Source: Apteryx mantelli (lineage: Eukaryota > Chordata > Aves > Apterygiformes > Apterygidae). Taken from it: a stretch of DNA of 64,000 nucleotides. A program made the translations under genes and the position numbers. Location of the stretch: the NCBI RefSeq assembly GCF_036417845.1, contig NC_089982.1, positions 66,725,684-66,789,683 of the forward strand, read 5' to 3'. Shown here piece by piece: positions 13,701 through 29,100 of the stretch (within the stretch, counting starts at the first letter, position 1; each line of letters begins with the position of its first letter). The notes beneath the pieces were generated by a model. The model saw nothing but the letters and a program-made list of their open reading frames with translations. It was not told where the DNA came from and searched no databases.

Positions 13701-16700
13701 CAACTATTTTCTAGATAAAACCTCAACTTCTTGCTTAAAGTTCTATACTCATTAATACCGCTGAAAGGCAAAATGCTATGCATTAATCTGGAGTTTAATG
13801 GATGAAAGTATATATTCAATATCCAGTATGCCAATTTCTATTCAGGTACAGCTCAGGAGCTAAGCAGAGCATGGGCCACTAACCTTCTCTCTGGAAGAGT
13901 GATTTGCAGAATTGAACAGCCATGATATTATGGTTGATCAGTTAAAAGTTTATGAACTTTTCATGATGAAAAGGGGGGGGGGGGAGGCAAAGCACCTGAA
14001 AAGGATTTCCACCTTAAAATATTTTAGAACAAAAATTTAGAAAACTTCAAAGCTACACAAAAGGCATAGAAAGTTTTGAAGATTTAGTTTTAAGATCAAA
14101 AGTCATCCTTTAACACCTAAATCCTTACACTTTTAGACAAATTAATAAAACATGCTGAAATCATAAATTAGAAAAGTGTAATTAGTCATATTAACTCTTT
14201 TCATGTAAAACTATACACACACCTCCTTAAGCACATACTTTTAATTATACCACTTTGCTCTGATATATTTGTTTCCACACATGATTCATAATCATATCCT
14301 ATATCCATGAATCAGGCATGTAAGCATGACATTGCTGACATTACTGAATTACTTCAGTCTTCTACACCAGCGGATCTAGTGCATATATTATTAACTGTCC
14401 TAACACCAGGGAATCAAATTTAATCCTCCATGAGCACCATTTGTAGCATCGTCAATTCCCTCAGAGTTCCTGTAACAACATGTTGTCAGAATGTACTTTT
14501 ACTTTAAGAGGACATATCAGAATTACACAACTAAAATCTCAATTAAAAATTTAATATTATGCTTACAACCAAGGAAGTTTAGCATCAGGGCACTTTTTTT
14601 TATACTCATGTATAAATGTTCATTTTATGAACCATAATGCACTCTTTTCTTTTTGCACCATTTGACATATCAGTAATTCTGAGGATGTATAAATACCAGT
14701 TTCTTTAACCACTCTTACCAACTTATGTGAAGATTTGGCAGTGCAGGTTGTCAGCTAGTAATGGACTTTCCTTCCTCTTCCAGAAGCCACATGAACTGCT
14801 CTGCAGTTAACACTTACATCCAACTCTGAATTGCACAACTGGCAGTTTTGCTCCTACTAATATGCTGCTAAATATTTTTCTCATGACAAACCTCACCAAG
14901 TGATAAACTGGGCTGACAAACCTACTAATGGTGTCCCAGTTCACCTTGGCTTAACTGATGTAAATAAGATCCAGTTACCCCTCCACTATTATTATTTAAT
15001 TTTTCAGAATGAAAAAATGAGGTGTTCACACCTACCTTTGGAAATAACATCACTGTTATGCTATTGTTCCTACTTAACTTTGAAAGATATTAATTTTTAC
15101 AATTCTTAGAATGAATCATAGTGCACATATCTTAAAACCTTATCAACCAAGATGTATCTAACATTTTGTGGGCCCACAAAAACAGCAGTGAATGGTGCAC
15201 GTGCTGAGCACTCCCATTCTGTGTATAAAATCATGCACTGGAATCACTTGGAGAAAAAAAAAAAAACACCAAACCCAATTCAATTAAACAAGAACTTCAA
15301 AACCTGCAATGAGTCATGTAACATTAGCAAGGATTAGCCCAAACTGATTCTGTTTAAAAAGAGAATTCATACTACAAACACATGGTTGTTCCCATCAAAA
15401 AGAGTCAGATACAATTTGCATACAAGTTAAAAGTAGTAGTCTTTCACCTCTAGATTAATCCTGAGAGGTCACATACAAAAACACTGTAAAGTTCTTGAAT
15501 ACCCTACATTTGCCTGAATATACATTGCCAAATGTTATTTGTACAGTTTCAAATAATGTCAGTTGCTCCCCAACAGCACAAACATATTCAGGACACAAGG
15601 AAGAGCCAAGGCCGTAATTTCACAAATGCTCTAAGGCAGGATAAACCAAAACTACTACCAAAACAAGGATTCCTACCTGTTCCTGCCCCCACCGCTCACG
15701 CCTGCCCCTGAAACATCCCTTTCATGTGCCACCCTAAGCACATTTGTGCAGCCATGCTGCAGAAAGCACCAGGAAACTGATTCAGCCCAAACTGGTTCTC
15801 TATATGCTGCACAAATGCTTGTGACAGCAAATGGGGGGGGGGGGGGGGAGTCCCACAAGAATGAGCAAGAAGCAGCAAGCAGAACTACACTTTAAAGCCA
15901 GCGCTGCTCCTAAAACCTAGGCCTGAAGTCTCCTATGCTACAACTGAATCTAGCCAGCAAGACAGTAGGTGTACAGTAAACTGAAAAATGGAACTAACTT
16001 TAAGGGACACTATTGTGCTACGTGAGCAGGAAGCTCCTGCACCATTTTTTGAATCCTTGCCTTCTCTATTACAAGGCATAGAACAAGGCTGGGTCTGGAA
16101 GACTTGTTACAACTGACAGGAAACAAAGTGGAAACAAAATTCCATGTTAATTTAGTTATCTGCAACAAGTTCATGTCATGGCTGGACTTAAAATACAACA
16201 TGCAGTGCTCTGCTTGAAAAGTTTTGCCTTTTCCAAAGTACATTTTTTGGCCTATAAAACCTACAGCACAGGACCTTGTAATGTAGAAGCTGGAGTAAAA
16301 GTGTACACAACTAAAACACTCACAGAATATTTAACAAAACAGCTACCAACGACACTGTCAGCAAGCTCAGAACATGTCCCTTCTTCCAGGCTCTCCCCAC
16401 AAGTCTTGGGAAATCTCACAAGCTTCAGACATAACCCACTTTGGCTGCTGTCAACCCAGATCATAAGAAATATGTCTTCAGAGACACCACATCATCATCA
16501 CAGGCTTATACCAGCAAGCTCAAGCTTTCCACTAAGTGAACATGTCTGTCCCCATATCGATATAATTTATACAGTTCCTTAAACTCCATCCTTTTTGATT
16601 GTTTTGCAAAACCTAGGAGCCAGAACACATAGTAAGAATTCAATACACTAGACTATAAAAAGACAATACAAGATCTATCTCACAGTTGACACACTATGTC

Positions 16701-19700
16701 ACAAAATTAACAGAGTCGCTTAATGGAGTAAAAGGAAGAAATACAAAATAAGTCAGCAAGACTAGCAGTCATCACACACTACTTTTCTAGATCTGGACAA
16801 GGTGGGTTTGGTTTTTTGGCATCAGAAAAGTGTTCTCTGGGGAGATGAAACAGCCTGGCACACACTCAGAGGAAAGCATAGGAGAAAGTATAAAGATCTT
16901 TTAAAATTTAACACCAGGACAATGGAGGTCAGTTAACGGTCCACAGATTCCACAGAATCCACAGGTATAAAATATCTTTAGAAGACACCAAATACATAGA
17001 GACATATAATCTATCCTTCCCTAAGTCCTTGCTTGTCATTTCCTTTGTTCATGACAAACTCAAAAAAATCAAGATGAAACAAAGGACAGTAAGTTCCAGG
17101 CAATAACTAGTTTTACTTGCAAGAGTCCTTACAGGTATCTTATAACTTATATACATATATATAGCTCATTTAAACACAAAATTTCAATTTTAAAGACTCA
17201 TATGAGACTTTAAACACTAATATTGATTTATTTGTCAGAGTTTAAAAGACTGTACTGTGACAAATTATATACTTGATCTTAATTTTTAAACTCTGCTGGA
17301 CATGCACTGTAAATGGAACCAGATATCTCATACACACAATTATAAATGCTTCTGTTGCTATTTGCTCCATGCAGCACACAGAAGTAGGAAAACAGGCACA
17401 GTGCCAAATTCCAAGAGACATAAATGTTTCCGCTATATTACTTTTTTTAATATATCAAGTATCAACAAGTACAGACAGCCTGTCATTTCCATTTTCAAAA
17501 AGGAAATAACACAACTTCCAAAAGTTAAAAAAGCCACCTGCTCTTCATTAAACATCAGCAAAAGTAAGCAAACCAACACCAAGAAAGATGAGCTGAGCAG
17601 TTCTACTTCAGTGTGTTCAATTAGATCCCATTTTCAAAAAGCCTAGGAAATGAATTTCACAGGAGAACTGTTTCCTGCACAGTTACAAATAAAATCCATA
17701 TTAAAAAGACACTTTTACTAAATTAAGGTTTTTCTCAGATATGTTAGGGTTCTTGTCTTGTTTTGCTAGGTGCCCTATTGTACCTCCATATGGCATTCAT
17801 AGACAACAAAACACATCTGAAGTTCCTTATTCAAGTCTCAAAGAGAAGCATGTTTTGTAATACTGTTCTACCTTGTAGTCTAATTTCAACAATTTAATCA
17901 GCGACATGGAAGGCAAGTTCTATAAACTATCCCCAAACTCTATTCTCATGCCCTAAATACAATATCTGACAAAACTGGCATCCAAAAACCAACTACTTCA
18001 CATCAAGCAGATAACTATCAACAAGCAGAAATATGTTAACCTTTTGTATACTAATGCAGTGATTCACATGTTATAAATCATTGCTTTAAACCTTTATTTT
18101 TCTGTAAGCATTTTAAAACAAGTCTTATACTAAATCATCTGTTCTTTTTTGGATGATGAACAATGTTTGTCTATTCATTTCTGAACACCACCAATACAGG
18201 GTTGATACCAGAAAATTGGTAAGATATTTATGCCTTACTCTCCATAACCAAGAGCTAAAGTGTCTCATTTACTCTATTAAAAAGGCAAAGGAAGCAGTTT
18301 CCTCATTGCATTAAGCCTCATTTCCTTAGCAATATATAAATTAACACCAAAAGGACAAGTTTCAGTTTAACATGAAATAGATGGACATAAAATCATTCAT
18401 ATTTAAACTGTTTACTGAGATTCCCTGCATGCAAAAAGCAAAATTTTACTCCCATGCCAAACCAAAGTCAGGTGACACAGCCTGTTAAAACCATAAACAA
18501 ATTTTAACAAGCATTAAATTTAATTAGCTAATATTATCAAAAAATTAATCAGAATTTTTCAAAATTTAAAGATACACTCAGAAAAGTTCCAGGAGGCTTT
18601 TATCCTTATTTTCTTTCTCCTCTCCTTCTTTACTCCCTTCCCTTATTCAGAAATTCTCTCTGGCAACCATACAAGCCCAAAAGTCTGAGATACAAGGTTG
18701 AGGCAGATCAAAGAATGGCAGTATTTTTATACGTGGCAAAGATGGGACATGCTATTACATGAGAAGAGAGAAGGAAACCCAAGTTTGAAAAGCACTGCTT
18801 TAATCTGTTGGTTTAATGTGGTAGCATCGCAAATAGAAAGCTTTAGTACACTCACCATATTATATGCAGACAGCTATCTTCCAAAATTCTTTTCTCACTT
18901 CCACTATCAATGGTAAGGTAACAAACAGCCTGCACCAGACAGACTACATTACTGACCTACTACCCCCTATAAGTTTGGTAAGGGAACCATTATCCTAGCT
19001 CTCCATTTTTAATTTCTCTTTATTTATTTAAGTACCTAAAAAGATAAAAGATTTATTAGAAGCAGCAAATATGAATTCGACATATCAGAAATTGAACTTG
19101 AAAACTTTCTTTCAAAAAAGTCCACAAATTTATTTCTCTGAGCTCATGCAATTCCCTAGCTCATGCAAAATAATACTTCAAGAGAAACAGTCCAAAGCTG
19201 TTTTGATGTTTTGAATGCTAAACTCTCTACCTTTCCTTTCTCTCACTGGAGTAGTAAAAAGTTTCCATCTTCTGCTCAAAGATCTTCTTAAACTCAATTG
19301 AACAAAAGAACCTTTCCACATGTTGATTTTAACTGGTTTCCATCCACAGCTTACTGATTTTTATTACTACTCATATGCAATGGTTTAATACATGAATAAT
19401 CTCCGAGCAGAAAAATTCTTCAAAAATGCCCTATTTTGAAGTATTTAAAGACTAAAGCAAAATATCAAGTTTCCTCTATACAGAAACACAGATTATAGTT
19501 TCACAGCAAGCCAACTGTCATTCTACGATATTTAAGTAATCCACATTCTTTTAAAGCAAAACATTACATAGTTTGACTGTACATATACACAAAAGCACAG
19601 ATCCCTGCACTATGTGGCCAGATGCAACATTCTTTTGGTTTTTGGAGGCTCGTTTTGAATCTGATATTACAATATGTTCTTATGACTTTTACTTTCCAAA

Positions 19701-19784
19701 TCTTGCTTAATGAAGTTGTTCTATTTAATTAAGATTAAAAGAAAACAGAAGGGTTCAATTCTGCATAAGTTCCAAGAGACCACT
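7771..19784. other. Intron 1 stretch, nothing recognised
   Basis: AT-rich sequence without a recognisable exon, RNA gene or well-preserved repeat. The 109-codon frame at 10233-10562 has no domain I know, no homologous repeat in the window and no convincing splice sites. Frames at 16178-16582 and 17302-17646 look equally random in composition. Confidence 0.6.
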
Positions 19785-20190
19785 GATTTTTAGGGAGCTG
19801 GGCTTATTTAGTCTTGTGAGGGAGGCTAAGGGGGGGAAGTAGGGTATCTAATCCTAGACTGCAACTACTTGAAGAGGAGTTACAAAAATGGCAGAGTCAA
19901 ACCCCCATCAGTAGGGGGAAGACAGTAAAACACAGGGCAACAGTCGGTCCGTGCAGTGGGAGTTTGACATTAGGAAGATCATTCGTGCTCGGAGAGCAGT
20001 GCAGCCCCATGGCAGGCTCCCCAGAGGATGTGGGATCTCCACCCTGGGAGGCTTTCAGGACTCAGCTGGAAAGAGCTACGGATTACTGGCTCTTGTGCTG
20101 GTCACAGTCCTGCCTAGAGCACGCGGCTGAACTTGATGATCTACAGTGGTTCCTTTCAACCAAATCTCTGATTCACTTTGAAAGGCAGAC
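19785..20190 (+). mobile_element. Old CR1 3' fragment
   Basis: This is a diverged CR1 tail. On the plus strand it begins with a decayed version of the ORF2 C-terminal segment: GGGAGCTGGGCTTATTTAGT corresponds to the [12 protein letters not shown] region of the intact copies. It continues through sequence equivalent to the end of ORF2 and its 3'UTR (CTTGATGATCTACAGTGGTT, TTTCAAC) and ends near 20170 with a decayed octamer (TCTCTGATTC). It has many substitutions and indels and no open frame, so it is much older than the two long copies. Boundaries are approximate. Confidence 0.8.
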
Positions 20191-23100
20191 TCCAGAACAA
20201 ATGCACACAAAATTGAGGAGTGACTCACAAATACGAATGAATATGTAACAGCAGTAGTCATTCTTACTCGAGCATTAATCAGCTCTGCCCTTCTCTCAAT
20301 ATGTTCCTAAGCAAGCATGCTGCTAGGAACAGCTGTTGTGAAGTTGCTGAACCACCATATTTACCACCCAAAATATTAAGTAAATATCTAATGATACCAA
20401 ACAGAAGAATGAACAAAGTAAGTTGGAAGAATCCTGATCAAGTCCCAGACTGGACCTTACAGCAGTGACATTTGCCCACAGGTTTTACACCTTTCAATAT
20501 GCACATGTATTTCTCATGTCAGGAGTAAAGAATATGCATTCATGCATACAAATGAACCTCTCTTTAGAAATGCCTTTATAAAACCTGTATGTTTCTTATT
20601 TTTACCATCACATCGGTTCAAAGCAGAACACTATATATACAAGTTTCAGCTAAACTTAAGGCACACTGAAAGACAGTAAAGACTAATGAAAGCTGGACAT
20701 TTTCCTCAGAGAACAGGGGGTGTCAAGAACAGCTATGTCTATAAAAGCCCAGAGCTTGAAAGGAGGCTGATAACCATTCAGAAGAGAGAATTTATCATGA
20801 CTACCGTAGGCATGTTCATTCATGAGCTTTTTTTTTCTTTTTAAGCCACACTATGTTATATAACATTGCTTTGCATTCTGTAGCTCCATAAGAAATACCT
20901 TTTATTGGGAGACATTTTGTACATACAACCTTATGGATGCAAAGAAGCAAAAATTCTACTTAAGCATGACCACATCTACCCCCAAATAAACGTCATCCTG
21001 AGGTTTTAATACTGAAACATCTATTGTAAAAGTCTACAGCTTTGTGCAATGATTAAAGCAAAGTTTCTCCCATTGTTAGATTTCTAAAGCTCCCCAATGA
21101 GATACATACCATCTACCACAACAACCCTGGAAGAAGTCTCACCCTTCCTTTCACTGATATAAAAATCAAGGCATTTAAGATTCTCTAGGGATGACTAACA
21201 AAAGGTTTAATAGCTTTATTAACATTCGCACAGTGGGTTTAAAGCTAAAGAGGTTTTTTTTTGGGGGGGGGGTAATGATTTTTGTTTGAAGAAGGAGGGG
21301 AGAGAAGAAAAGGGGTTGTTTCAAAATCCTTTCACTAGTTTTATAAGTAGAAAAAATAATTTATTAAAATGTTACATTAGTCACTGCTCTACAACTGCAA
21401 TCTTGATCAAAAATAAAAATCAAGATGCTGTTAGTTAAGTTGCAGTCAACACAGGGTGGGGAGGAGGGGACAGGAGGGAGAAGGGTGTGGAAATGATAGA
21501 AGAAGAGATTAGACAAACTGTCAGTTTTCTTGAGTTACTGAAAGCAGTGTAGGAAAAACACCTTATAAAAAATATTCAGATTTCACAGAGAGAAACAAGA
21601 ACCTTTATCAACTCTGTTCACCTTCCACAGGGAAGGAAATAAACCTTCCTATTTCTTAAGAAAACCTATACAAATAAACACATTAAACATTCAAAAAAAC
21701 CAAGAATTTGTAACCTTAGACTTTAACCATATTTTTTATTTGAATGCTGTAGAATGTATATTGCATATGTACTGCATGTGTACATTGCAATGTATATTGC
21801 ATACACAAAAAGTACTAGAACAATTAGAGGAGCAACCAGAAGTCAGGTAAATTGAAGTGAAATTAAGGAGACCTGCAGAATTAATGCATCCAACACCTGG
21901 AAAAGGTGTCCACATCTATTTCAGTATAGCTTAGCTCTCTAACAAAGAAAAAGATCTACATCAACAGGAAAAAAAAAAATCAGTTCATTTTTGTGTTAAC
22001 ACCTGGAGCAGCAACTGACAGAAGAAAATAAATTCAGGGTTTGAGCAGAACATCCCAAGAATTCATTCTAACCTTTTCTAAACAGCATCAGCTGCTCCAT
22101 GTACCTGCATAAACTGCGAGCTTCACCATTATTTATTAAAAGGTAGTCTTTAACACACTCAGCTAAAAATCCTTCTCTCATGCTTACCAGAAATAGCTTA
22201 CCTAGTAACAAGAATAAAGCTATTAACAGTCTTAGTAACAATATTTAATCAATCTCAAACAGGAAACTGTCATGTAAATATGGTTTGATACATTGATATG
22301 AAGTTTACTAAATATTTTTGGTGTAAAGGATTGGAAGCTTCATTGAGCTTTTTTTTAAAAATATCTACCAATTCTGAGAACACAGAAGTTATTAGGCAAT
22401 GTAAGTTACGGTTAGTAATGCTTAATCTCTATACTGTATAAGACATTCTTTGCCTTGGGGTTTTTCTTGTTTAAGCAATTACTAGTTCAACTCAAGTTTT
22501 AATAAACAAACTTAAAAACCTTGGGTTTCTTTAAATTCCCTTTTATCAATCAGCCAAGATCAAGCGGGCTATTGATTTATTGACTCCTCACAAAGGACCA
22601 TCTGTTACAGTAAAGCCTGATTAATAGAATGGACTTCTTTTAGCTTGGCAATTAAAGTAAATACTGCACCACTTTTTTAAAACTGTAGACAAGATTGCAA
22701 CTTGTAATAGTAATAACATGGCAAAATTTAAGTATCTACTATTCCAAGTACAGAATGCCAAAGAGAAGAGTTACAAAAATTGCCAAATAAATTAAAATAA
22801 AATCTTTGATATCAGGAAAGTCAGGGGCCAAGTTCACTCTTTCAAATGACAGGATGCTGCAAATATCTTCAAAGAAGGTCCATGAAAAACATTATTAAAA
22901 ACACAATCCTACACTGCTACACCCAAAGCACTGTACTGAAAATAAGTATTCTTTTTCACTATCATTTCAGTGTGCCTTTTTCTATGAGAGGTCAAATGAG
23001 TAAAGAAATTTCACAAATTCAGACCAGCAAGATGAAAATTGAAATACCCAACTCCAGAGTATATGCATGCATTTTCTCATATTTTTATTCTAAAAGCAAA

Positions 23101-26100
23101 AATTCCATTTATTCTAAAAACAAAGAACCAGTAATTCTTGCCCACTCTTTAAATACGCAACATTACATACACAGGTTTTTTTAAACTCCTTAAAAATGAA
23201 AACAAGCACACCCTTTTTGTACCTGAAAGGCTTCCTACCTGCAGGCTAATTTGAAATCATTCCAAAAAGAGACAGCAAGAGGGTGAGGGCTGCCATAAAA
23301 GGAGATAATCTTTTATGTGCTTAAACACCCAGGATGCATTTTTCAAATTAGATGAACATTTGTCAGAATTGTACACTTTTATGTATGCACAAAACTCAGT
23401 CTACTCATGAGGACAAAGACTTGTGTACACAATTGCTAAATATAAGCTATCCTAAGTAACAAAAGAATCAACTAGCTAAAATTGAAATGAAGACAAGCAG
23501 GATTTTAGCTAGTTATGCACAGGGACATTTTAATACAATGTTCTCTAAGTACCAACTTATAACACCTGTTTTTAGAATCCCTTAGGTATAGCTAACTAAA
23601 AGAGTGGGGTAATATATGTTAAGTTTGTATACCAGCAACTGAGCACATGCCTATTGACCTATTTAGGAGAAACACCTGTAGTAGCCTAATCCAACTAACA
23701 AGGGAGGAAGAATTCCAGAACCTTTTCAACCTTGTGCAAATTAAGTCTAATGACAATTTAAAACCAGCAAAACCCAGGCAACAGTTTCATGTTACATTTT
23801 TCTTCAAGGTAATGCCAACATCAAGACTTTGTTCAGTCACCCTTACCCTCTTAATCCAAACCTTACTGTGCCACCTCAGTTCTGCCACACACTGTGAACT
23901 GGATTGATTAATCAGTTTCTGTAGTCAAGCAAATTATCCACCCACATGAAGATCTAGCTGATAGAGGCCATGCCTCAGACAGGTTTCAAACAAACAAGGA
24001 AATTGGGGCCACACATTTAGCCATGTTAGTTGCATCGTGTCTTCATGTCACCTGTGAGTATGAACTGGCTCAAAACTTATGTCTTCCCATTAGCTTCTTC
24101 CCTCCTCCGATTAAAGCTCCACTGCACAACAACCCCAAGATCCCCGGCACAAGCATTAGACAAAGAAACTGCAGCACAAGCCCAACACCAGCTGAAGCCA
24201 CAAACTCTTTGGTATGTCATTAAACAATCCGGAAGACAATTGAAAACTGATTTATGAAATCTGCCTTGGAGATTTTCTGTATGAGTGCAAATATTTAACT
24301 CAGCTTGCATATGCCTCAGGCAGGACTTGCAACGCAATCACTTTTAGCATGTCACTGAGCAGCCTATGGCTAGAACCACCAGCCTGTGGTTTTGCATGCT
24401 CAGTCCACGGCCAGGAAAACAGCATGATTTGAACAGGTTACAAAAATATTTAGTAGTCCAAACACTCAACCTGTTATCTGGCACAAAAAACAAGTTTACA
24501 AGATGCCACAAATATCGCCAGATAGTTACAGCTATATATTATAAAGTAAATCAAGACAACCCAGAAAGCACACAATACTTTAACCTCCTATATCCAAGCC
24601 TAATATTTAAGAATCAATAGAAAACCAATTCTAACGTGTTACTTTCTGCTTTCAATGCAGTCAGTTCCTACAATAAATTAGGTTGCTGCTTTTCCCATTT
24701 CTGTGTCACTTCTCCCTCCACCTCATCACATACATGTGCTTTCCTCATATTTCTCTCCTCCTGTTTCAGGTCTTCTCTCAAATTCTTCTGTTTCATTTCA
24801 AGAGTCACAAGGCTTTCTTCCCAGTTTCTCAATTGCCTTATCATGGAAGGGGTATTTTAAAGGTTCATTTCCAGCTAGTTTTGTTGTTCTGACACCAAAT
24901 CCATCTTCTTACCACATCTTCCTAATCTTCTTCTACCAAGAACATCATGTATGTCATATATAGCGGCCTATCATTTCTCTTACTTGTTTACAATAACCTG
25001 ATACTTCCCTCCCTCAAAATTCAGTTCACTTTCTAAATTTTTTTTTTTTTTTTTTAAGCAGTGACAACAATGTGTTTCTCTTCACTCTTCTCATTCTTGC
25101 TGGCTGTGTTCTAGCAGTTCATTCTGGTTAACTTCTCCTTTTTTTAAATCAACAATAGGATGGCAGATAGGCATAACTAGACATTGTTGATAAGTTTGTT
25201 TTTTCACTAGACTAGCCAAAGTAATTTTCATACACACACTCTCCTCTAAACTATGTTAAGAGCTGAAATCTTTTTCAAAGCACACTAAAGATCACACTGC
25301 AGAGAGAGGAATGAAGGCCACATAGTCCAAAAGAGCAAGGACCTAGGGACAAATCAACCCTAGTAAGATTAAGCTATTCCTGTCCAGAGGAGGGAGACTC
25401 CAGAGTAACACTATTGCCTGAAAACATTAAGGTGTGACCCCTCTCCAGACTTTCATTCATGGCTATACTTGCACAAAACATACACCAATCTCAAAGATGC
25501 ATCAAATAGCAATGTTATTTTATATGCAAGGAAAAAAATACCATCTCAAATGCTACTGGAGGCAAATACTGATTCTAGGGGTGCCAACTTACACATTACA
25601 TGCTTCCCTTAACAGCATAACAACGCTAAACTTTAACTGTCTTCCCCTATTTTTAGCCTCTTCAGTGTTTGTCCATCTCAGAGTTCAGCTTAATTGAGCT
25701 GCAGGAGAAGATGGCTCCAGAATAAGTGAGAGCTCTCTATAAAACATACTTGCATATTCCTCTAGTTTATGTGACCATTTATAAATATGATCATTTAGTT
25801 AGAGCTATCAAGCTACATATCTTTTCTAGGCAACAGCTTCAGTCAAAATTCTCAAGGGATAAATGCATAACTATTCTCTTCCCCTGCCACATCAGGGTTT
25901 AAGCTTTAAGTAAACTTTTGGCTGTAATTTCCAGAGAGGTTGGATTGTTAAAAAAAAGTGAGACAATAAACCTTTAAGATGTACAAAGAGGACTGCCATT
26001 CACTGTAAAGGAGGATCATCTTAAGTCAGTATAAGCAGGCCAACACTGTTGATGCAGAAACATCCTTATTCCATATAGAAGCAGAGGCACTAAAGGCAGA

Positions 26101-29100
26101 AATGCCTGCGTAACACTGCAAAACCTCTTGCTGTGGTGCATAGGTAGTTTACCTGTGTTTGAGAAGTACATGAATTAAAAAGCCCCATCTTTCAAGCTCT
26201 TCAGAGCGAGGGCTGTTAGGACTGACCAATGCTGTGCAGATTCCCGGATATGGTTCGCACAAGCTCAGATCTCAGCAAGGTACTCCCTCAAACAACAAAA
26301 ACTTGGTCTATCATGTGCTTATTTCACTCAGAAACAATAGTTGCGTTTTCTCTTTCCAAGTTAATATTTTTGGTTAAAGATGTTAGGTGCACTCTTATTA
26401 AAAAGAAACAAGTACATCAAAATCTCACCACTTACATTTACCCCATCTAAAACTTTCTTCCATTAAATTAGATCACAGTAAGAAAAACTGCAAGTGTTTA
26501 ATTCCTCCTATTTGTTTTTTTTCCCCAAAAAATGTAATTCAGCAATTTCACTTTTGCAAGATGAAAACAGGGATTTTACCTCCTGTGTTTATAAGATTTT
26601 TTTAAGCTATTTTCCCTTCTGTTTGGAAGAGGACAGAGAAGAAATTTGGTGAAAACCCACAAATTTGACTAACCTCTAGAGCTAAAAACCAAAACATACT
26701 CAGCAGAATACCATCATTTGAAGTCCAACATCATACATGACTAGAAAAAACACCTTTATTACTCATATTTGCTGTTCTAGGGGATTTGGCGGGAGACATG
26801 GAGAGATGGGAAGCACAAAGATCAATACTAGTTTCTTCAAATATCGTCATTGCTTTATAAAAATAATACCTTTTTGTATGAACATATATCTTTGTAGCCA
26901 ACAACCATTTACTCCAAACAGCAAATCTGGAGCTAGAGAAAAATATACTAACAGTTATAGCCTGAGAAGCTATACAAATAGTGAATTCCAGACAAAGCAA
27001 ATTATATCACTATAGTTGCATGTAAATCTTATTTTAATACATGTCTTTTAAGTAGAACAGTCATCAGAGATTAACGGCAGATCTGTACAGGTCAGCTAGG
27101 ACATTGTACAGACCTAAAGGAAGCAATAATAATCACATACTGAAGTGGAGATACTACTGTAATTCACTAAAATCTAAGCAATATTATCTAAGAATTGTGC
27201 ATGAGTACATATTCAAATAAAAGGTTTCTTGTCAATGGAAGTTACTCCAAAAAAAAATGGTAGTTTTAATAAATTAGTAGATAAAATAAATTTTATTTGT
27301 AGAAATCAAGAAAGATTCACTTTGTTCATTTCAGTTTGGATCCACAGAAATGCTTGGTCACACAGTCAGTCAGTTCCTGACAGAGTGTTTTCCATTCGTT
27401 TGCTTTTTAATATAAAGTTTGTTTACCAAACTGGGAAAAAATACCACTTCCCCTAATATCTTTCTTTTCCTCAGCCTAGCATAGTGCCTCGATTTTTCTC
27501 TTTCCTCATCAATACACTAAATATCACATAACTGTTTTCCAGGAGAAAAAAACAGCTATATTCAGTTTGGTTTGGAAAATGCTGACTTTGTTTCTTGAAA
27601 CTTATCCAATATTTTACTGGCAGTCAAATTCGACATCCAATAAGTCACATAAAATCCTTCTATAGACAGCAGTACTGAATGGAAGAGATGGTTTAACTTG
27701 TAATCCAAACAAAACAATTTTTCAGAGCTAGAATACAAACACAGCAGAGAAATACTGAACACCATGTACAGAAGAAACCTTTTTATTCTGGCAGAATTTC
27801 TCAGTTTGCACCCAAAACACAAATTAAGACTTTCTCCCCTCCCCCCCACAATGCTGAACAACTACAAGTTTCATAGTAGAACTGACACCAAGCATAACAA
27901 TCTTCCTTCCTGCTGAATTTTGCTGTTGACAAAGTAAAGCGTGTGGACAGCAAATGCCACCCATGACAAATTCAAGAGAAAGCCTAGGTAGCGCATGGGG
28001 CCGGGGGGTGGCGCACTGACCACTGCTCGTCTGTGCACTAAGGCACGTGAGGCAATTACTCACACTGGAATTTGTTTTAGCAGAGAGTTTCTTACCAGAA
28101 AGATTGCTAATTGGTGTTAATTAAATTAAGTCATTTGCTTAATGAGCAGTCATTAAAGTTACTAATCAGAAAAAAACAGAAGTAATTACATATCCTTTCT
28201 TTGAATACCATGTTCAGTTCTGCTCATCTCAAAATAGAGCAAGCAGAGTTCCAAAGGAAGACAAAAAAAGGGAAAGTCATAGAAAAAGGTCAAATAAATC
28301 AAATAATAAATTTCTGTTCACCTGGTATTTTGAAAAGCTGCTAGTTAAAAACAAGCTACCTTTATGTGGTGTAATATTCAGTTATGATAACGACTTCTAC
28401 TGATCATCACCACATCCAAAACAGCAAACTTTTTTCAAAGTGAGATCTACATGAGAGAACATAAAACCATGTTCATGTTAGGTTAGATGAAAATCCAGCA
28501 GTCTGGAATGTTCACACTGCAGGGCATAGGCCAACCAGTAAATGCTTTGTGTTAGGAAGAGTCTTCCTGAATCACTGCGCAGTAACTATATGCTAAACCT
28601 CTTGCAATATCCCTTTCTCAAGCCTCAGGTAGATGGTTACTTCAAGATATTAGATAAGCTACTGCTCTGATTTTGTAAGATAATGTCTGTGTTCTTAAGC
28701 AAGGTTTTAATTAGCTATTTTTGGATCATTTGGGGGGGAAGGAAAGATAGCACACAAGGATATGTCTAAAAATAGTATTTGTAAAGAAATAATAGTGTCA
28801 ATTTCCCCTGAAAGAGCCATCTCTTGAAAAAAACTACAATTCCAATAATTTTGAAGAGCTTCCATGTATTCCTGCATTACAACATTGTGGATGGCATACA
28901 TGATTTTTCTCTTAAGGAAACACACACACACCAGTGTTTTAATAAAAGTTGACACCACAAGAACTGAATCTCTGCTCACATTTCCATATCTCCACTCATC
29001 TCCACTCAATTTCACTTCACTCTATGTGAAATTTCAGTAAAATGCTTCTGGACAATAGATGGCAATGATAGATGCTTTGTAGAAATGCAAGTAAGCATGC

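Noticed and set aside
1171-15848. Several G-runs (G14 at 1171, G9 at 11451, G12 at 13973, G16 at 15833) considered as a functional G-quadruplex series
   Set aside because: Isolated homopolymers in AT-rich intron with no regular spacing or shared flanks; best read as simple slippage repeats.
24636-24963. Three overlapping plus-strand frames rich in Ser, Phe and Leu
   Set aside because: A pyrimidine-rich stretch keeps several frames open at once; nothing suggests coding use.
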